Shown: piece after piece, positions 1 through 6,892 of the stretch | Layout of the letters: every line of letters begins with the position of its first letter | Position numbering within the stretch: position 1 is the first letter of the stretch | DNA from: Alphaproteobacteria bacterium | GTDB taxonomy: Bacteria > Pseudomonadota > Alphaproteobacteria > Rs-D84 | Length of the DNA: 13,034 nucleotides | Assembly: GCA_016285415.1 (NCBI GenBank) | Contig: JAEEQU010000025.1 | Coordinates: 1 to 13,034, forward strand | Reading direction: 5' to 3' | The notes under the pieces: model-generated | The model's database searches: none | Seen by the model: the letters and a program-made list of their open reading frames with translations, nothing else | What the model was told of the DNA's origin: nothing | Made by a program: the position numbers and the translations under genes

Positions 1-254
1 TGGCACAGACAGCTTGTTTTATGGTTATGAATGCGCATGGTAATAATGAAGGAAAAATGCTTGGGTATTTTACGTCTATTGAAAGTGCGCGATTTTCGCG
101 TATGGTTTTACCGGGCGATACATTGGAATTACATGTTGAAGAAATAGCATCCAAAATGAAATTGCACAAGTTTACTGGTACTGCGTTTGTAAATGGTGTG
201 CGTGTCGCAGTCGCGACATTTTCGGCGATAATGGATGATAACCCACAAATATAA
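1..254 (+). CDS. fabZ: 3-hydroxyacyl-ACP dehydratase FabZ, C-terminal part (5' end outside window)
   Basis: FabZ dehydrates (3R)-3-hydroxyacyl-ACP to trans-2-enoyl-ACP in type II fatty acid synthesis in the cytoplasm. The frame is open from base 3 to the TAA at 252-254, giving about 83 residues of the C-terminal half of a hot-dog fold. The family signature is visible as YFTSIESARFSR followed by MVLPGDTLEL, matching the FabZ pattern of F-x-(G/S)-I-(D/E)-x-A-R-F-(K/S)-R-x-V-x-P-G-D. The later strand FTGTAFVNGVRVAVATF also fits. The catalytic His and Glu helix lie upstream and cannot be checked. In many proteobacteria fabZ sits in an lpxD-fabZ-lpxA-lpxB cluster; here a terminator follows directly and the next gene is on the opposite strand, so lpxA is not downstream. 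The ATG at 21 is internal, not the start. Identity is fairly certain. Confidence 0.88.
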   Translation, partial: AQTACFMVMNAHGNNEGKMLGYFTSIESARFSRMVLPGDTLELHVEEIASKMKLHKFTGTAFVNGVRVAVATFSAIMDDNPQI

Positions 255-280
255 AAAAATGCCCTTTCGGGCATTTTTTT
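253..280. terminator. bidirectional rho-independent terminator between fabZ and the LpoB-like gene
   Basis: A perfect hairpin TGCCC (260-264), loop TTTC, GGGCA (269-273) is flanked by seven A on the left and seven T on the right. The A and T tracts extend the stem and supply a U-tract on both strands. It lies right after the fabZ stop and 20 bases beyond the convergent minus-strand stop at 300, so it can end both transcripts. Confidence 0.85.
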
Positions 281-299
281 ATTCTATATCACAATAAAC

Positions 300-917
300 T
301 TACCATGTTGGTGCATGGTCACCTTCTTTGACGATTGGTTGTTCGTCTTCCCATACTGACAGACCGGTCTTAACATCAGTTAATGTCAATTGCAGGTAAT
401 ATTCAACACGCGTATCCACAGACGAGAACCATCCAGATTGCAGTTTCAAATTGCGTTGTATCATTTTACCAGTTAACGACATATTTGGTGCAATCAATGT
501 TCCGGTGCCCGCGATTGTGGATGCATCGTATTCGGCGTTACCGCGTGTATTACGCACCGCGTGTGTTGTTTCGTCTTCGGCAGATTTATTGTTTCTGAAC
601 CCAGTTGTAACTTGGGCACGACCAGAATTTACCAATGTCTTGCGAATCTTTTTAATCAGGATATCTGTGTCAAAACGTTGCATTGTATCATTTTGAATTT
701 CGCCAATCGCGATAACTGGATTTTTAATGCGTGCAAACGCGCCACTGGCCAACATAGAATTGGTCATCTTTTCGGCGGTTGCGGTCCAATCACGATATTC
801 CAGTTCCATAACATTTTGCATTTCTGCGACTTCTTTGGAATTGTTCAGATCAACGACCGTTGTTTCCCCACAACCGCAAAGAACAGCGCATAATGCAATT
901 GGTAATAGTTTCTTCAT
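300..917 (-). CDS. LpoB-like outer-membrane lipoprotein (penicillin-binding protein activator family)
   Basis: A 205-residue predicted lipoprotein. The signal peptide MKKLLPIALCAVLCG ends in the lipobox L13-C14-G15-C16, so C16 should be lipidated. The rest resembles LpoB, which activates the peptidoglycan synthase PBP1b in enterobacteria: a DW-x-A helix at 43-55, a strand plus N(D)T segment around 68-79, a helix TDILIKKIRKTLVNSG at 84-99, and a closing strand/turn YYLQLTLTDVKTGLSVWE at 173-190, close in pattern to the LpoB C-terminus. Enterobacterial LpoB has a long proline-rich linker after the lipid anchor; here only about 25 residues separate C16 from the domain. It is the last gene of a minus-strand operon, 12 bases after the COG3014-type gene, with a strong SD (AAAGGGGGA) before the ATG. 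Family assignment is probable; whether it activates a PBP in this organism is inference. Confidence 0.78.
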   Translation of the reverse strand: MKKLLPIALCAVLCGCGETTVVDLNNSKEVAEMQNVMELEYRDWTATAEKMTNSMLASGAFARIKNPVIAIGEIQNDTMQRFDTDILIKKIRKTLVNSGRAQVTTGFRNNKSAEDETTHAVRNTRGNAEYDASTIAGTGTLIAPNMSLTGKMIQRNLKLQSGWFSSVDTRVEYYLQLTLTDVKTGLSVWEDEQPIVKEGDHAPTW

Positions 918-929
918 ATTTTCCCCCTT

Positions 930-2159
930 TTATTTAAGTTTCATTTGTTTAATGTCATCTTTATTTGGTGTGGTGCGAACATATACCAAATAATTTCCAT
1001 CCGTTCCAACAGATATCTTTTTAACAACATTACCATTTGAACGCAATTCAATCAAGCCACTTTTCGTAATTGGTGCGCGCAGTACAGATATTGTCTTGGG
1101 CAGTGTTGCCCATGTGCGGACTTCGGCGCTGTTGGTAAATTCAGAATAAATTGTAGACACCAGCCCAAGCAATGGCGCCGCGCCAGAACGTGAATTATAA
1201 AGTGATGATTGCAACACCACACGCGATACCGCGGATGTAAATGCACGCAGTGCATCATTTGTTCTATATTCGCCATATTCTGTTATAAACATTGCGTCAA
1301 CATCGGCCAATAATTCTGTGCTATCAAATTTAGCGTATGATTCAAGAAATTGTGGTTCAGAAATCGCAACGGTAACCACTGCTGTCCCATTACCAGATGA
1401 GACAGGCACACTTATTCTTTTCTCGGTCAGTTTTGGTGCAAACCCATCCTCAATAAATACCCAAGCGGTGTTTTGTGGTTTTTGTTTTGATTCGGCCAAT
1501 TTTAAATCACGCACAATAAAACTGTTGTGTGGCATCATGCCGTTTGCACGATTCAGATATGTTTTTGCATCCGAAAAATCGCCATTATTCAAAAAATAGA
1601 TGCCGGATAAATACATCAGTGCTGGATTCATAATATCACGATATGCCGTCCACTGTTCGTTTTTAAGATTTTTCGCAAATTCGCTATCAGAAATTTTGGA
1701 CTGGTTTGATTCTATCAGTTTTTGATATGCACGCGACATATCTTGTTGGCGTGCATATGATTGGTTTATTATCACGCGGGCATCATTCCAGCGCGCATCA
1801 GAAATCGCTGCCCATAATTGATAATATGAAACAAATAAAGAATCCATCATATATGGGCGATAATCGTTCACATTTGCACCAAGGGTCAGTGTTGTTGCTT
1901 CGCGCAGTAAATCGCCGCCAGTGGTGCTTAAATTGCGTTTATTAAATGTTTCATACGCATTATCTGCCGCAGATATATCACCACTGTGGAACAGTGCGTC
2001 CGCGGTCAGCAATAAATCCAGATTGTTTTTATCTTGGAATTCTGTATCAGGGCTTGTCGTCATATAATTATTGCGAACATTATCCAGACGCGATTCAACG
2101 GTCGCGCTGCATCCGCATAACACAAACGCAATAGTCAAAAAAAACGATATTTTACGCAT
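930..2159 (-). CDS. COG3014-type lipoprotein of unknown function, TPR-like helical N-terminal half
   Basis: A 409-residue predicted lipoprotein. The signal peptide runs MRKISFFLTIAFVLCG with lipobox L14-C15-G16-C17. Residues 45-225 are helical and TPR-like (for instance LTADALFHSGDISAADNAYE and YLSGIYFLNNGDFSDAKTYL). The middle carries WVFIEDGFAPK at 233-243 and the C-terminal third is beta-rich, with LPKTISVLRAPI and a final YLVYVRT strand. This arrangement matches, from memory, the COG3014 family, often encoded beside lpoB-like genes in Vibrio and relatives. The pairing recurs here: the LpoB-like gene follows after 12 bases. The stop codon of the upstream coupling-ATPase gene is only 3 bases before this ATG, with no clear SD, so translational coupling is likely. 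Its biochemical role is unknown; an envelope assembly or peptidoglycan-linked job is inferred only from the neighbour. Confidence 0.75.
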   Translation of the reverse strand: MRKISFFLTIAFVLCGCSATVESRLDNVRNNYMTTSPDTEFQDKNNLDLLLTADALFHSGDISAADNAYETFNKRNLSTTGGDLLREATTLTLGANVNDYRPYMMDSLFVSYYQLWAAISDARWNDARVIINQSYARQQDMSRAYQKLIESNQSKISDSEFAKNLKNEQWTAYRDIMNPALMYLSGIYFLNNGDFSDAKTYLNRANGMMPHNSFIVRDLKLAESKQKPQNTAWVFIEDGFAPKLTEKRISVPVSSGNGTAVVTVAISEPQFLESYAKFDSTELLADVDAMFITEYGEYRTNDALRAFTSAVSRVVLQSSLYNSRSGAAPLLGLVSTIYSEFTNSAEVRTWATLPKTISVLRAPITKSGLIELRSNGNVVKKISVGTDGNYLVYVRTTPNKDDIKQMKLK

Positions 2160-2162
2160 AAC

Positions 2163-4421
2163 TTATAATGTTACTGGTGTCAGATCTTTTAATTCATTTT
2201 TCTGTGGGTTATAGTACCGCGGTATGCCGGCATATTCCAATGTCGCGTGGTGCAACGGTATAAGGAACTCTGGCAACGGTGAAGACCGTCCCATTTTAAT
2301 ATATTCCGCCATCTTGGGATCACTAAATGCCATACGCATTTCCGCCTTAATTGGACGATGGTAATAACCTTCGTACAGGACGATGGCTTCGGCCGGTTTA
2401 CCATTTACAGTCGTTTTTAATTTCATTAAATCAAATTCGCTAAATACTGGTTCTTCGGATTTTTCTTTTGTTTCGGTTTCTTTGCCATCTGGGCCTTTGG
2501 TCTTTTTCTTTTCAAACTTGATTTTTGGTGGAATCATTTTGGCAAAACGCGTTGCGGTATCGGTTTCATTTTGACGGAACACAATCTTGGCGGCGGTGGT
2601 TGATAAAATTGTTGCTGCAGCATCTGCACCGTATTTTTCTTGAATTTGGTGCAAATCCTGACCAATGAACAGGTATGATATCTTTTGGCTACGACCGACA
2701 TCGGGCCCTTGGATAACGGCCTGCATTTTTTGCATTTTTGGCATTTCATCAAGCAAGAATAACACCGGATATGGTCCCATTTTTTCACCACTGCGCCCAA
2801 CCGCCCCCGGTGGATTAGCCAGCAAGAAGTTAGACATTGTTTCAATGAACATAGATGAAATTGGGCTTAATGCCTTGGCATCAACAACATTAACCGACAA
2901 ATATACTGTTACCGGTTTCATTTTGCCGTCACGCGGGTCAATCATTCCACGCATATCCGAAAAATGAAAGTCCGAATGGCTTGTTCTGTTGCGAACCGCG
3001 GCATTACGGAATATGCCAAGACCGGTCAAAATTGTTGAAATAATAGATCCACGTTCGGTTGATGGTGTGTTGGCAAGTTTTGTAATTTCGGCAACTGCAC
3101 GGTTTGAATATGCAAATGAACGGCTTTCATTTACCGCGCCTTCTAACCAATCTTTCATTGGGTCGGCCATCATAACTGTTTGGTCGCCCTGTTTTTGCCG
3201 TTCTGCTAAATCTTGGGCAACGGCAATTTGTGCCTCGGTAATCCAATCAAGCATCATAGAGAACGATGCTTCTTTGCCAAGCCATGCCTGGGGAATATTC
3301 GCCCATGTCCCGATATGAACATAATTCATCGCATTTAATTCACCATTACGGATAAGACCAATGGCCGCAAATGCATTTGGATCATTTATCATTGAGAAAT
3401 AATAATCTGATAAAACCGCACCATCTTCCGCATCAAATGTACCCGATTGCAGACGGCCATAGAAATAATCATCGGCCTTGGCGCGTTCTATTTTTGAAAC
3501 AATAAATTGCACAAATCCGGCAAGACCGGCACGACCGGCCTGTGTCCAGTGCGGGTCGGCACTGCTGCCCACGGCATCGGGGACCAAAACATCGCAGATA
3601 TAGTCCACATATAATTCGCGTTGTTCGGTGCTAAATGGAATATGCCCCGGTGACAATGGATTCCACGATGGATAATAAATACCCTTTTCTGGTTCGTCTT
3701 GCCCCGCCCAGTTCATAATGAACACCGGCCCAACCTTTTCAGAACGATATCCACTGGATGCTTGGTCAATTTCGGGTTTTGGGTCGTTTATAATCATTGA
3801 AACATCAGGGCATTCAAAAATTGTTGGTAACACAATACCCTGTGTTTTACCGGTTCCCGGAGGCGCCAAACACAAAACAGAAGTTGTTTTTGGTAATTTT
3901 AACGGTTTTTTCTTAAAATATCCCAGTAATAATATTTTCCCATCAAACAATCCCATTTCTTTGACATCTTTTTCGGTTGCTTCGCGCCCCGAACGTTTAT
4001 CAAATTCGTCTTTGCCGTTGGGATTGAATTCCTTGGTTAATGTGTTGTCTGTTAATATGAAAAACGCAATGGCCGGTAAAAATGGCACAATGCATGGAAC
4101 GTCTGGGTGCATAACACAACGCCAAATCCAATACGGAATTTCCGCGACAACCGACATCCCCGCCGATGAAAACACATTATGCAGATAGATTTTCATCCAA
4201 ACCGCCGTTGCGGGTGACCAACCATAACGCCAAATGTGTTCAAGAATAAACGATATGCCAAACGCAACCGCGCATATAAGCCATACTGCGATTGTCCACC
4301 GCAATATCCAAAAGGTTTGCGCCATTGGGGCCTGTTCGTGTTCTTTATAAGAACTGGATTTGAAAATATTCAAACCCTTGCTGTCTTTGCCCACAGATAA
4401 AATCTTGAACTTTTCTGCCAT
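2163..4421 (-). CDS. VirD4/TraG-family type IV secretion coupling ATPase
   Basis: A 752-residue inner-membrane ATPase of the VirD4/TraG/TraD type, which docks substrates on type IV secretion or conjugation machines. Hydrophobic segments lie at about 38-60 and 108-124, followed by the cytoplasmic motor. The Walker A motif is APPGTGKT (186-193); the family DPKxE-like motif appears as NDPKPEI (212-218); Walker B is LFLLDEM (554-560); a VirD4-like IGQDLHQI follows at 586-593, then STTAAKIVFR. The spacing between Walker A and B is about 365 residues, well above the roughly 230-240 I recall for TraD and VirD4, implying an enlarged all-alpha domain around 260-450. A lysine-rich low-complexity segment sits at 635-657. 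No relaxase or other type IV secretion gene lies in the window. It heads a minus-strand operon with two lipoprotein genes. No SD is visible before the ATG; a promoter only 9 bases away suggests a leaderless message. The family is certain; substrate and partner machine are unknown. Confidence 0.9.
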   Translation of the reverse strand: MAEKFKILSVGKDSKGLNIFKSSSYKEHEQAPMAQTFWILRWTIAVWLICAVAFGISFILEHIWRYGWSPATAVWMKIYLHNVFSSAGMSVVAEIPYWIWRCVMHPDVPCIVPFLPAIAFFILTDNTLTKEFNPNGKDEFDKRSGREATEKDVKEMGLFDGKILLLGYFKKKPLKLPKTTSVLCLAPPGTGKTQGIVLPTIFECPDVSMIINDPKPEIDQASSGYRSEKVGPVFIMNWAGQDEPEKGIYYPSWNPLSPGHIPFSTEQRELYVDYICDVLVPDAVGSSADPHWTQAGRAGLAGFVQFIVSKIERAKADDYFYGRLQSGTFDAEDGAVLSDYYFSMINDPNAFAAIGLIRNGELNAMNYVHIGTWANIPQAWLGKEASFSMMLDWITEAQIAVAQDLAERQKQGDQTVMMADPMKDWLEGAVNESRSFAYSNRAVAEITKLANTPSTERGSIISTILTGLGIFRNAAVRNRTSHSDFHFSDMRGMIDPRDGKMKPVTVYLSVNVVDAKALSPISSMFIETMSNFLLANPPGAVGRSGEKMGPYPVLFLLDEMPKMQKMQAVIQGPDVGRSQKISYLFIGQDLHQIQEKYGADAAATILSTTAAKIVFRQNETDTATRFAKMIPPKIKFEKKKTKGPDGKETETKEKSEEPVFSEFDLMKLKTTVNGKPAEAIVLYEGYYHRPIKAEMRMAFSDPKMAEYIKMGRSSPLPEFLIPLHHATLEYAGIPRYYNPQKNELKDLTPVTL

Positions 4422-4432
4422 CGTGTTATGAT
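4405..4432 (+). promoter_or_regulatory. sigma-70-type promoter for rsmE-rluB
   Basis: TTGAAC (4405-4410), 16-base spacer, TATGAT (4427-4432). The predicted transcript start near 4439 lies downstream of the ATG at 4428, which argues that rsmE starts at the internal ATG 4479 instead. The -35 lies inside the first codons of the divergent coupling-ATPase gene and the -10 overlaps that gene's own -10. Confidence 0.45.
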
Positions 4433-4459
4433 TATATCAGAAAAAACAAAATTTATAAA
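4431..4459 (-). promoter_or_regulatory. sigma-70-type promoter for the coupling-ATPase operon
   Basis: On the minus strand, TTTATA (4459-4454) is followed after 17 bases by TATAAT (4436-4431), which also has the extended -10 TGA immediately upstream (4439-4437). The hexamer ends 9 bases before the ATG at 4421, so transcription would begin about 3 bases from the start codon. It overlaps the -10 of the opposite-facing rsmE promoter. The -10 is convincing; the -35 is weak (4 of 6). Confidence 0.5.
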
Positions 4460-4478
4460 GTATGGAAATAAGATTTTA

Positions 4479-5138
4479 ATGAAAAATATTCCAAGAATTT
4501 TTATGGGTGAAAATTTGGCATCTGGGGATATTATTACCGCATCTCGTGATATTGCGCACTATTTATCACATGTTATGCGAACAAATGAATGTTTGGTGTT
4601 TGGTGGTGGAAATGAATTTTCGGCTGTGCTGTCTGCGGATGGTAAAAATATTATTGTTGGTAACAAGACAGACCACCAAGACCCATCCAATAATATTATA
4701 CTTTATTTTGCACCAATTAAACGCACAGATGATTTGATAAATATGGCAACACAAATGGGTGTTGCACATCTGCAACCAGTTATTACCGAACGGACGGTAA
4801 ATAATCATGTGAATTGGGATCGTATGAAAAAAATTGCAATAGAGGCATCAGAGCAATCAAATCGTAATAGTGTGCCTGAAATTTCTGCACCAATAACATT
4901 TGCAAAATTAAATTTATCGGGATTGTGTTTTGCCGATGAACGATTTGCATATGGGGACAAAAATAAAATTGCTATCCCAGATAATGCGCATGGAATTTTG
5001 GTTGGTCCCGAAGGTGGTTTTTCTGATAAAGAATTTAACGCATTGGATGCCGCAGGCGCAATTCCGGTATCGTTGGGTAATACAATATTGCGTGCCGAAG
5101 TCGCGGCCATAATTGCCATTGAAAAGATAAAAAAATGA
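4479..5138 (+). CDS. rsmE: 16S rRNA m3U1498 methyltransferase RsmE
   Basis: RsmE is a SPOUT-fold enzyme that uses S-adenosylmethionine to methylate N3 of U1498 in 16S rRNA of the small subunit. An N-terminal PUA-like RNA-binding part begins MKNIPRIF, the usual start for the family. The body carries AIEASEQSNR (the family EQ-x-x-R element), GPEGGF, and the trefoil-knot segment LGNTILRAE near the C-terminus; the last two form the cofactor pocket. Length from ATG 4479 is 219 residues, slightly short of the usual 230-250. The frame extends up to an ATG at 4428, but those 17 extra residues fit nothing in the family and that ATG lies within the promoter -10. The stop overlaps the next ATG as ATGA (5135-5138), so the two genes are translationally coupled. 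Confidence 0.9.
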   Translation: MKNIPRIFMGENLASGDIITASRDIAHYLSHVMRTNECLVFGGGNEFSAVLSADGKNIIVGNKTDHQDPSNNIILYFAPIKRTDDLINMATQMGVAHLQPVITERTVNNHVNWDRMKKIAIEASEQSNRNSVPEISAPITFAKLNLSGLCFADERFAYGDKNKIAIPDNAHGILVGPEGGFSDKEFNALDAAGAIPVSLGNTILRAEVAAIIAIEKIKK

Positions 5139-5836
5139 AAACAAGAATTGCAAAATTTATTGCAGACAGTGGTATAACATCGCGTCGCGGTGCCGAACAA
5201 ATGATTATGGATGGGCGCGTGTCTGTAAATGGCGAAGTTATAAAAACACCGGTACATTTTGTGGATGCAGATGATGAAATAAAAATAGATGGTACGCGTA
5301 TAGAACCGCGTCATGATACGCGTGTTTACGCATTTCATAAACCAATAGATACAATGACCACAACACGTGATCCAAATGGTCGCAAAACAATTTATGATGT
5401 ATTGCCACGTGAATATCATAACTTGCGATATGTGGGACGATTGGATTACAAAACAACGGGTTTGTTGTTGATGACAAATGATGGATTGTTGGCGCGGAAA
5501 TTGACGCATCCTGATTCAAAAATTCCACGTGTTTATATCGCGGATGTTGTTGGCACAGATATGTCCAAATTGGACAAGGCACGTCGTGGTGCAACAATAG
5601 ATGGAATTAAATATCGCCCAATGAAAATAGAAATTATGCCAGACAGGCGATTGCGCATCACGGTTATAGAAGGTAAAAAAAATGAAATTCGCATAGTTTT
5701 AAAATATTGTGGGTTGCCAGTGCGCACTTTACATCGCGTTATGTATGGGCCTGTTAGTATAAAAAATATTTCGGTTGGAAAAATTGTTGAATTAGATGAA
5801 AAAACAATTGACGCACTTATAAAATATTCTCTATAA
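5135..5836 (+). CDS. rluB: RsuA/RluB-family rRNA pseudouridine synthase, RluB-like
   Basis: This family isomerises specific uridines to pseudouridine in rRNA; RluB modifies a 23S rRNA position and RsuA a 16S position. The 233-residue protein has an N-terminal S4 RNA-binding domain (about 2-60, with SRRGAEQMIMDGRVSVNG) and a catalytic domain. The catalytic motif is GRLDYKTTGLLLMTNDG (101-117), with Asp104 the predicted nucleophile. The preceding DPNGRKTIYDVLP resembles RluB more than RsuA. A later EGKKNEIRIVLKYCG replaces the usual EG(R/K)NRQ(V/I)RRM, a mild divergence. The protein lacks the C-terminal tail of E. coli RluB (291 residues). It overlaps rsmE by 4 bases, so both are probably made together for ribosome maturation. 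The family is certain; RluB rather than RsuA/RluE/RluF is the best guess, and the target uridine is not known. Confidence 0.8.
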   Translation: MKTRIAKFIADSGITSRRGAEQMIMDGRVSVNGEVIKTPVHFVDADDEIKIDGTRIEPRHDTRVYAFHKPIDTMTTTRDPNGRKTIYDVLPREYHNLRYVGRLDYKTTGLLLMTNDGLLARKLTHPDSKIPRVYIADVVGTDMSKLDKARRGATIDGIKYRPMKIEIMPDRRLRITVIEGKKNEIRIVLKYCGLPVRTLHRVMYGPVSIKNISVGKIVELDEKTIDALIKYSL

Positions 5837-5862
5837 TGCGATTAAAGGGAAGGGAGATTCAC

Positions 5863-6846
5863 ATGAATAAAAAAATCACAAAAAAAACACAGACCAAGAC
5901 GACTGCGGTGCGTGGGGTTCAAATTAAAACATCTGAACGCGCGTCACGTGGTGCATCATCATGGTCTTTATCTGTTTATGTTTACTGGTTTATAATTCTG
6001 TTCTTTATCGCGGCGACATTTTATATTTTGGGACGCAGTCATATAACCGCAAATACAACACCTGGTGCAGAAGCAGAAATCACCGAAGAAAATTTAATGC
6101 GTGCGGCTGATTACTATACTCGCGGCAAAAGCGAAATTTTGGCGGGTAATATGGATTCTGCATTGGCAGATTTGACGGCGGCAATCGCGGCGGATGAAAG
6201 TATGATAGATGCATATATTTTGCGTGGTGAAGCATATATGCAGGCCGGTGATTACGAAGCATCAATGAACGATTTCAACACTGCGTTGGCTATGGATGCA
6301 ACAAATTCAATTGCATATTATGATCGTTCTTTGTTGAATACGCGGTTGGAAGATTTTGATTCTGCAATGAACGATATCAACAATGCTATCGCGGCATATG
6401 CATCAAAACCAAATGATGTATTGCAATTGCGTGATTTATATGCAAAACGCGGTCAATTGAATTTGTGGACCAAGAATTGGGAAGGCGCAATCATAGATTA
6501 CACAAATTCGTTATCACGTCCCGAAGGTACGGTTAGTGCAACTGTGTATGCAGATCGTGCCGAGGCATATACCGCAATTGGCGAATATGCAAATGCAATC
6601 AATGATTACGCATCTGCGGTTCGTGTTATTTCTGAACAGATTCAGGGAGCAACCACGGTTGAACAAAAAGAAGATTTATCTATGCATGCGATGACTTATT
6701 TTGAAAAGTCCGCAGGATTAAATCTTAGCATCGGTAATATAGATGCGGCCAAGAACGACCTTGAAGCAGCGTATGCTATTGCGGCAACTTTGAATGATGC
6801 AGACACTGCAACAAGATTACAAAAACTGATTGAAGCATTGCAATAA
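5863..6846 (+). CDS. membrane-anchored TPR-repeat protein
   Basis: A 327-residue protein of unknown specific function. A basic, Lys/Thr-rich N-terminus (1-33) is followed by a single membrane span (about 36-57) and then about six tetratricopeptide repeats from residue 80 to the end, for example YILRGEAYMQAGDYEASMND and YADRAEAYTAIGEYANAIND. The positive N-terminus before the span predicts an inner-membrane anchor with the repeats in the periplasm. TPR arrays mediate protein-protein contacts. I chose ATG 5863 over ATG 5836: the latter overlaps the stop of the previous gene, while 5863 has an AGGGAG ribosome binding site 7-12 bases upstream. The gene lies 26 bases after the pseudouridine synthase and ends at a strong terminator, so it is probably the last gene of that operon. 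No partner can be named from the sequence. Confidence 0.82.
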   Translation: MNKKITKKTQTKTTAVRGVQIKTSERASRGASSWSLSVYVYWFIILFFIAATFYILGRSHITANTTPGAEAEITEENLMRAADYYTRGKSEILAGNMDSALADLTAAIAADESMIDAYILRGEAYMQAGDYEASMNDFNTALAMDATNSIAYYDRSLLNTRLEDFDSAMNDINNAIAAYASKPNDVLQLRDLYAKRGQLNLWTKNWEGAIIDYTNSLSRPEGTVSATVYADRAEAYTAIGEYANAINDYASAVRVISEQIQGATTVEQKEDLSMHAMTYFEKSAGLNLSIGNIDAAKNDLEAAYAIAATLNDADTATRLQKLIEALQ

Positions 6847-6857
6847 ATGTTGAACGT

Positions 6858-6891
6858 AAAAAAACACGCTCCAACCGGAGCGTGTTTTTTT
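6858..6891. terminator. bidirectional rho-independent terminator between TPR gene and porin gene
   Basis: An 8-bp perfect stem CACGCTCC (6865-6872) / GGAGCGTG (6877-6884) with loop AACC, flanked by seven A (6858-6864) and seven T (6885-6891). It lies directly between the convergent stops at 6846 and 6893, so it serves both genes. Confidence 0.9.
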
Positions 6892-6892
6892 A

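Noticed and set aside
3718..4188. A 156-codon open frame on the + strand inside the coupling-ATPase gene.
   Set aside because: It is antisense to the Walker A region of a clearly conserved protein, has no ribosome site and its translation resembles nothing.
4428..4478. An upstream ATG at 4428 as the rsmE start.
   Set aside because: It lies inside the predicted -10, lacks a ribosome site, and the added 17 residues do not fit the RsmE N-terminus, which begins at MKNIPRIF.
5134..5140. Possible use of TGA as tryptophan, given the AT-rich genome.
   Set aside because: rsmE ends at a TGA exactly at its expected length and overlapping the next ATG, and Trp is encoded by TGG throughout.
4805..5509. 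A 234-codon minus-strand frame spanning rsmE and rluB.
   Set aside because: Antisense to two genes with clear family motifs; it crosses their junction and its His/Cys/Tyr-rich translation is typical of a shadow.
5836..5862. ATG at 5836 as the start of the TPR protein, overlapping the rluB stop.
   Set aside because: The ATG at 5863 has a clear AGGGAG site at proper distance, and the nine extra residues are in fact the translation of that ribosome site region.
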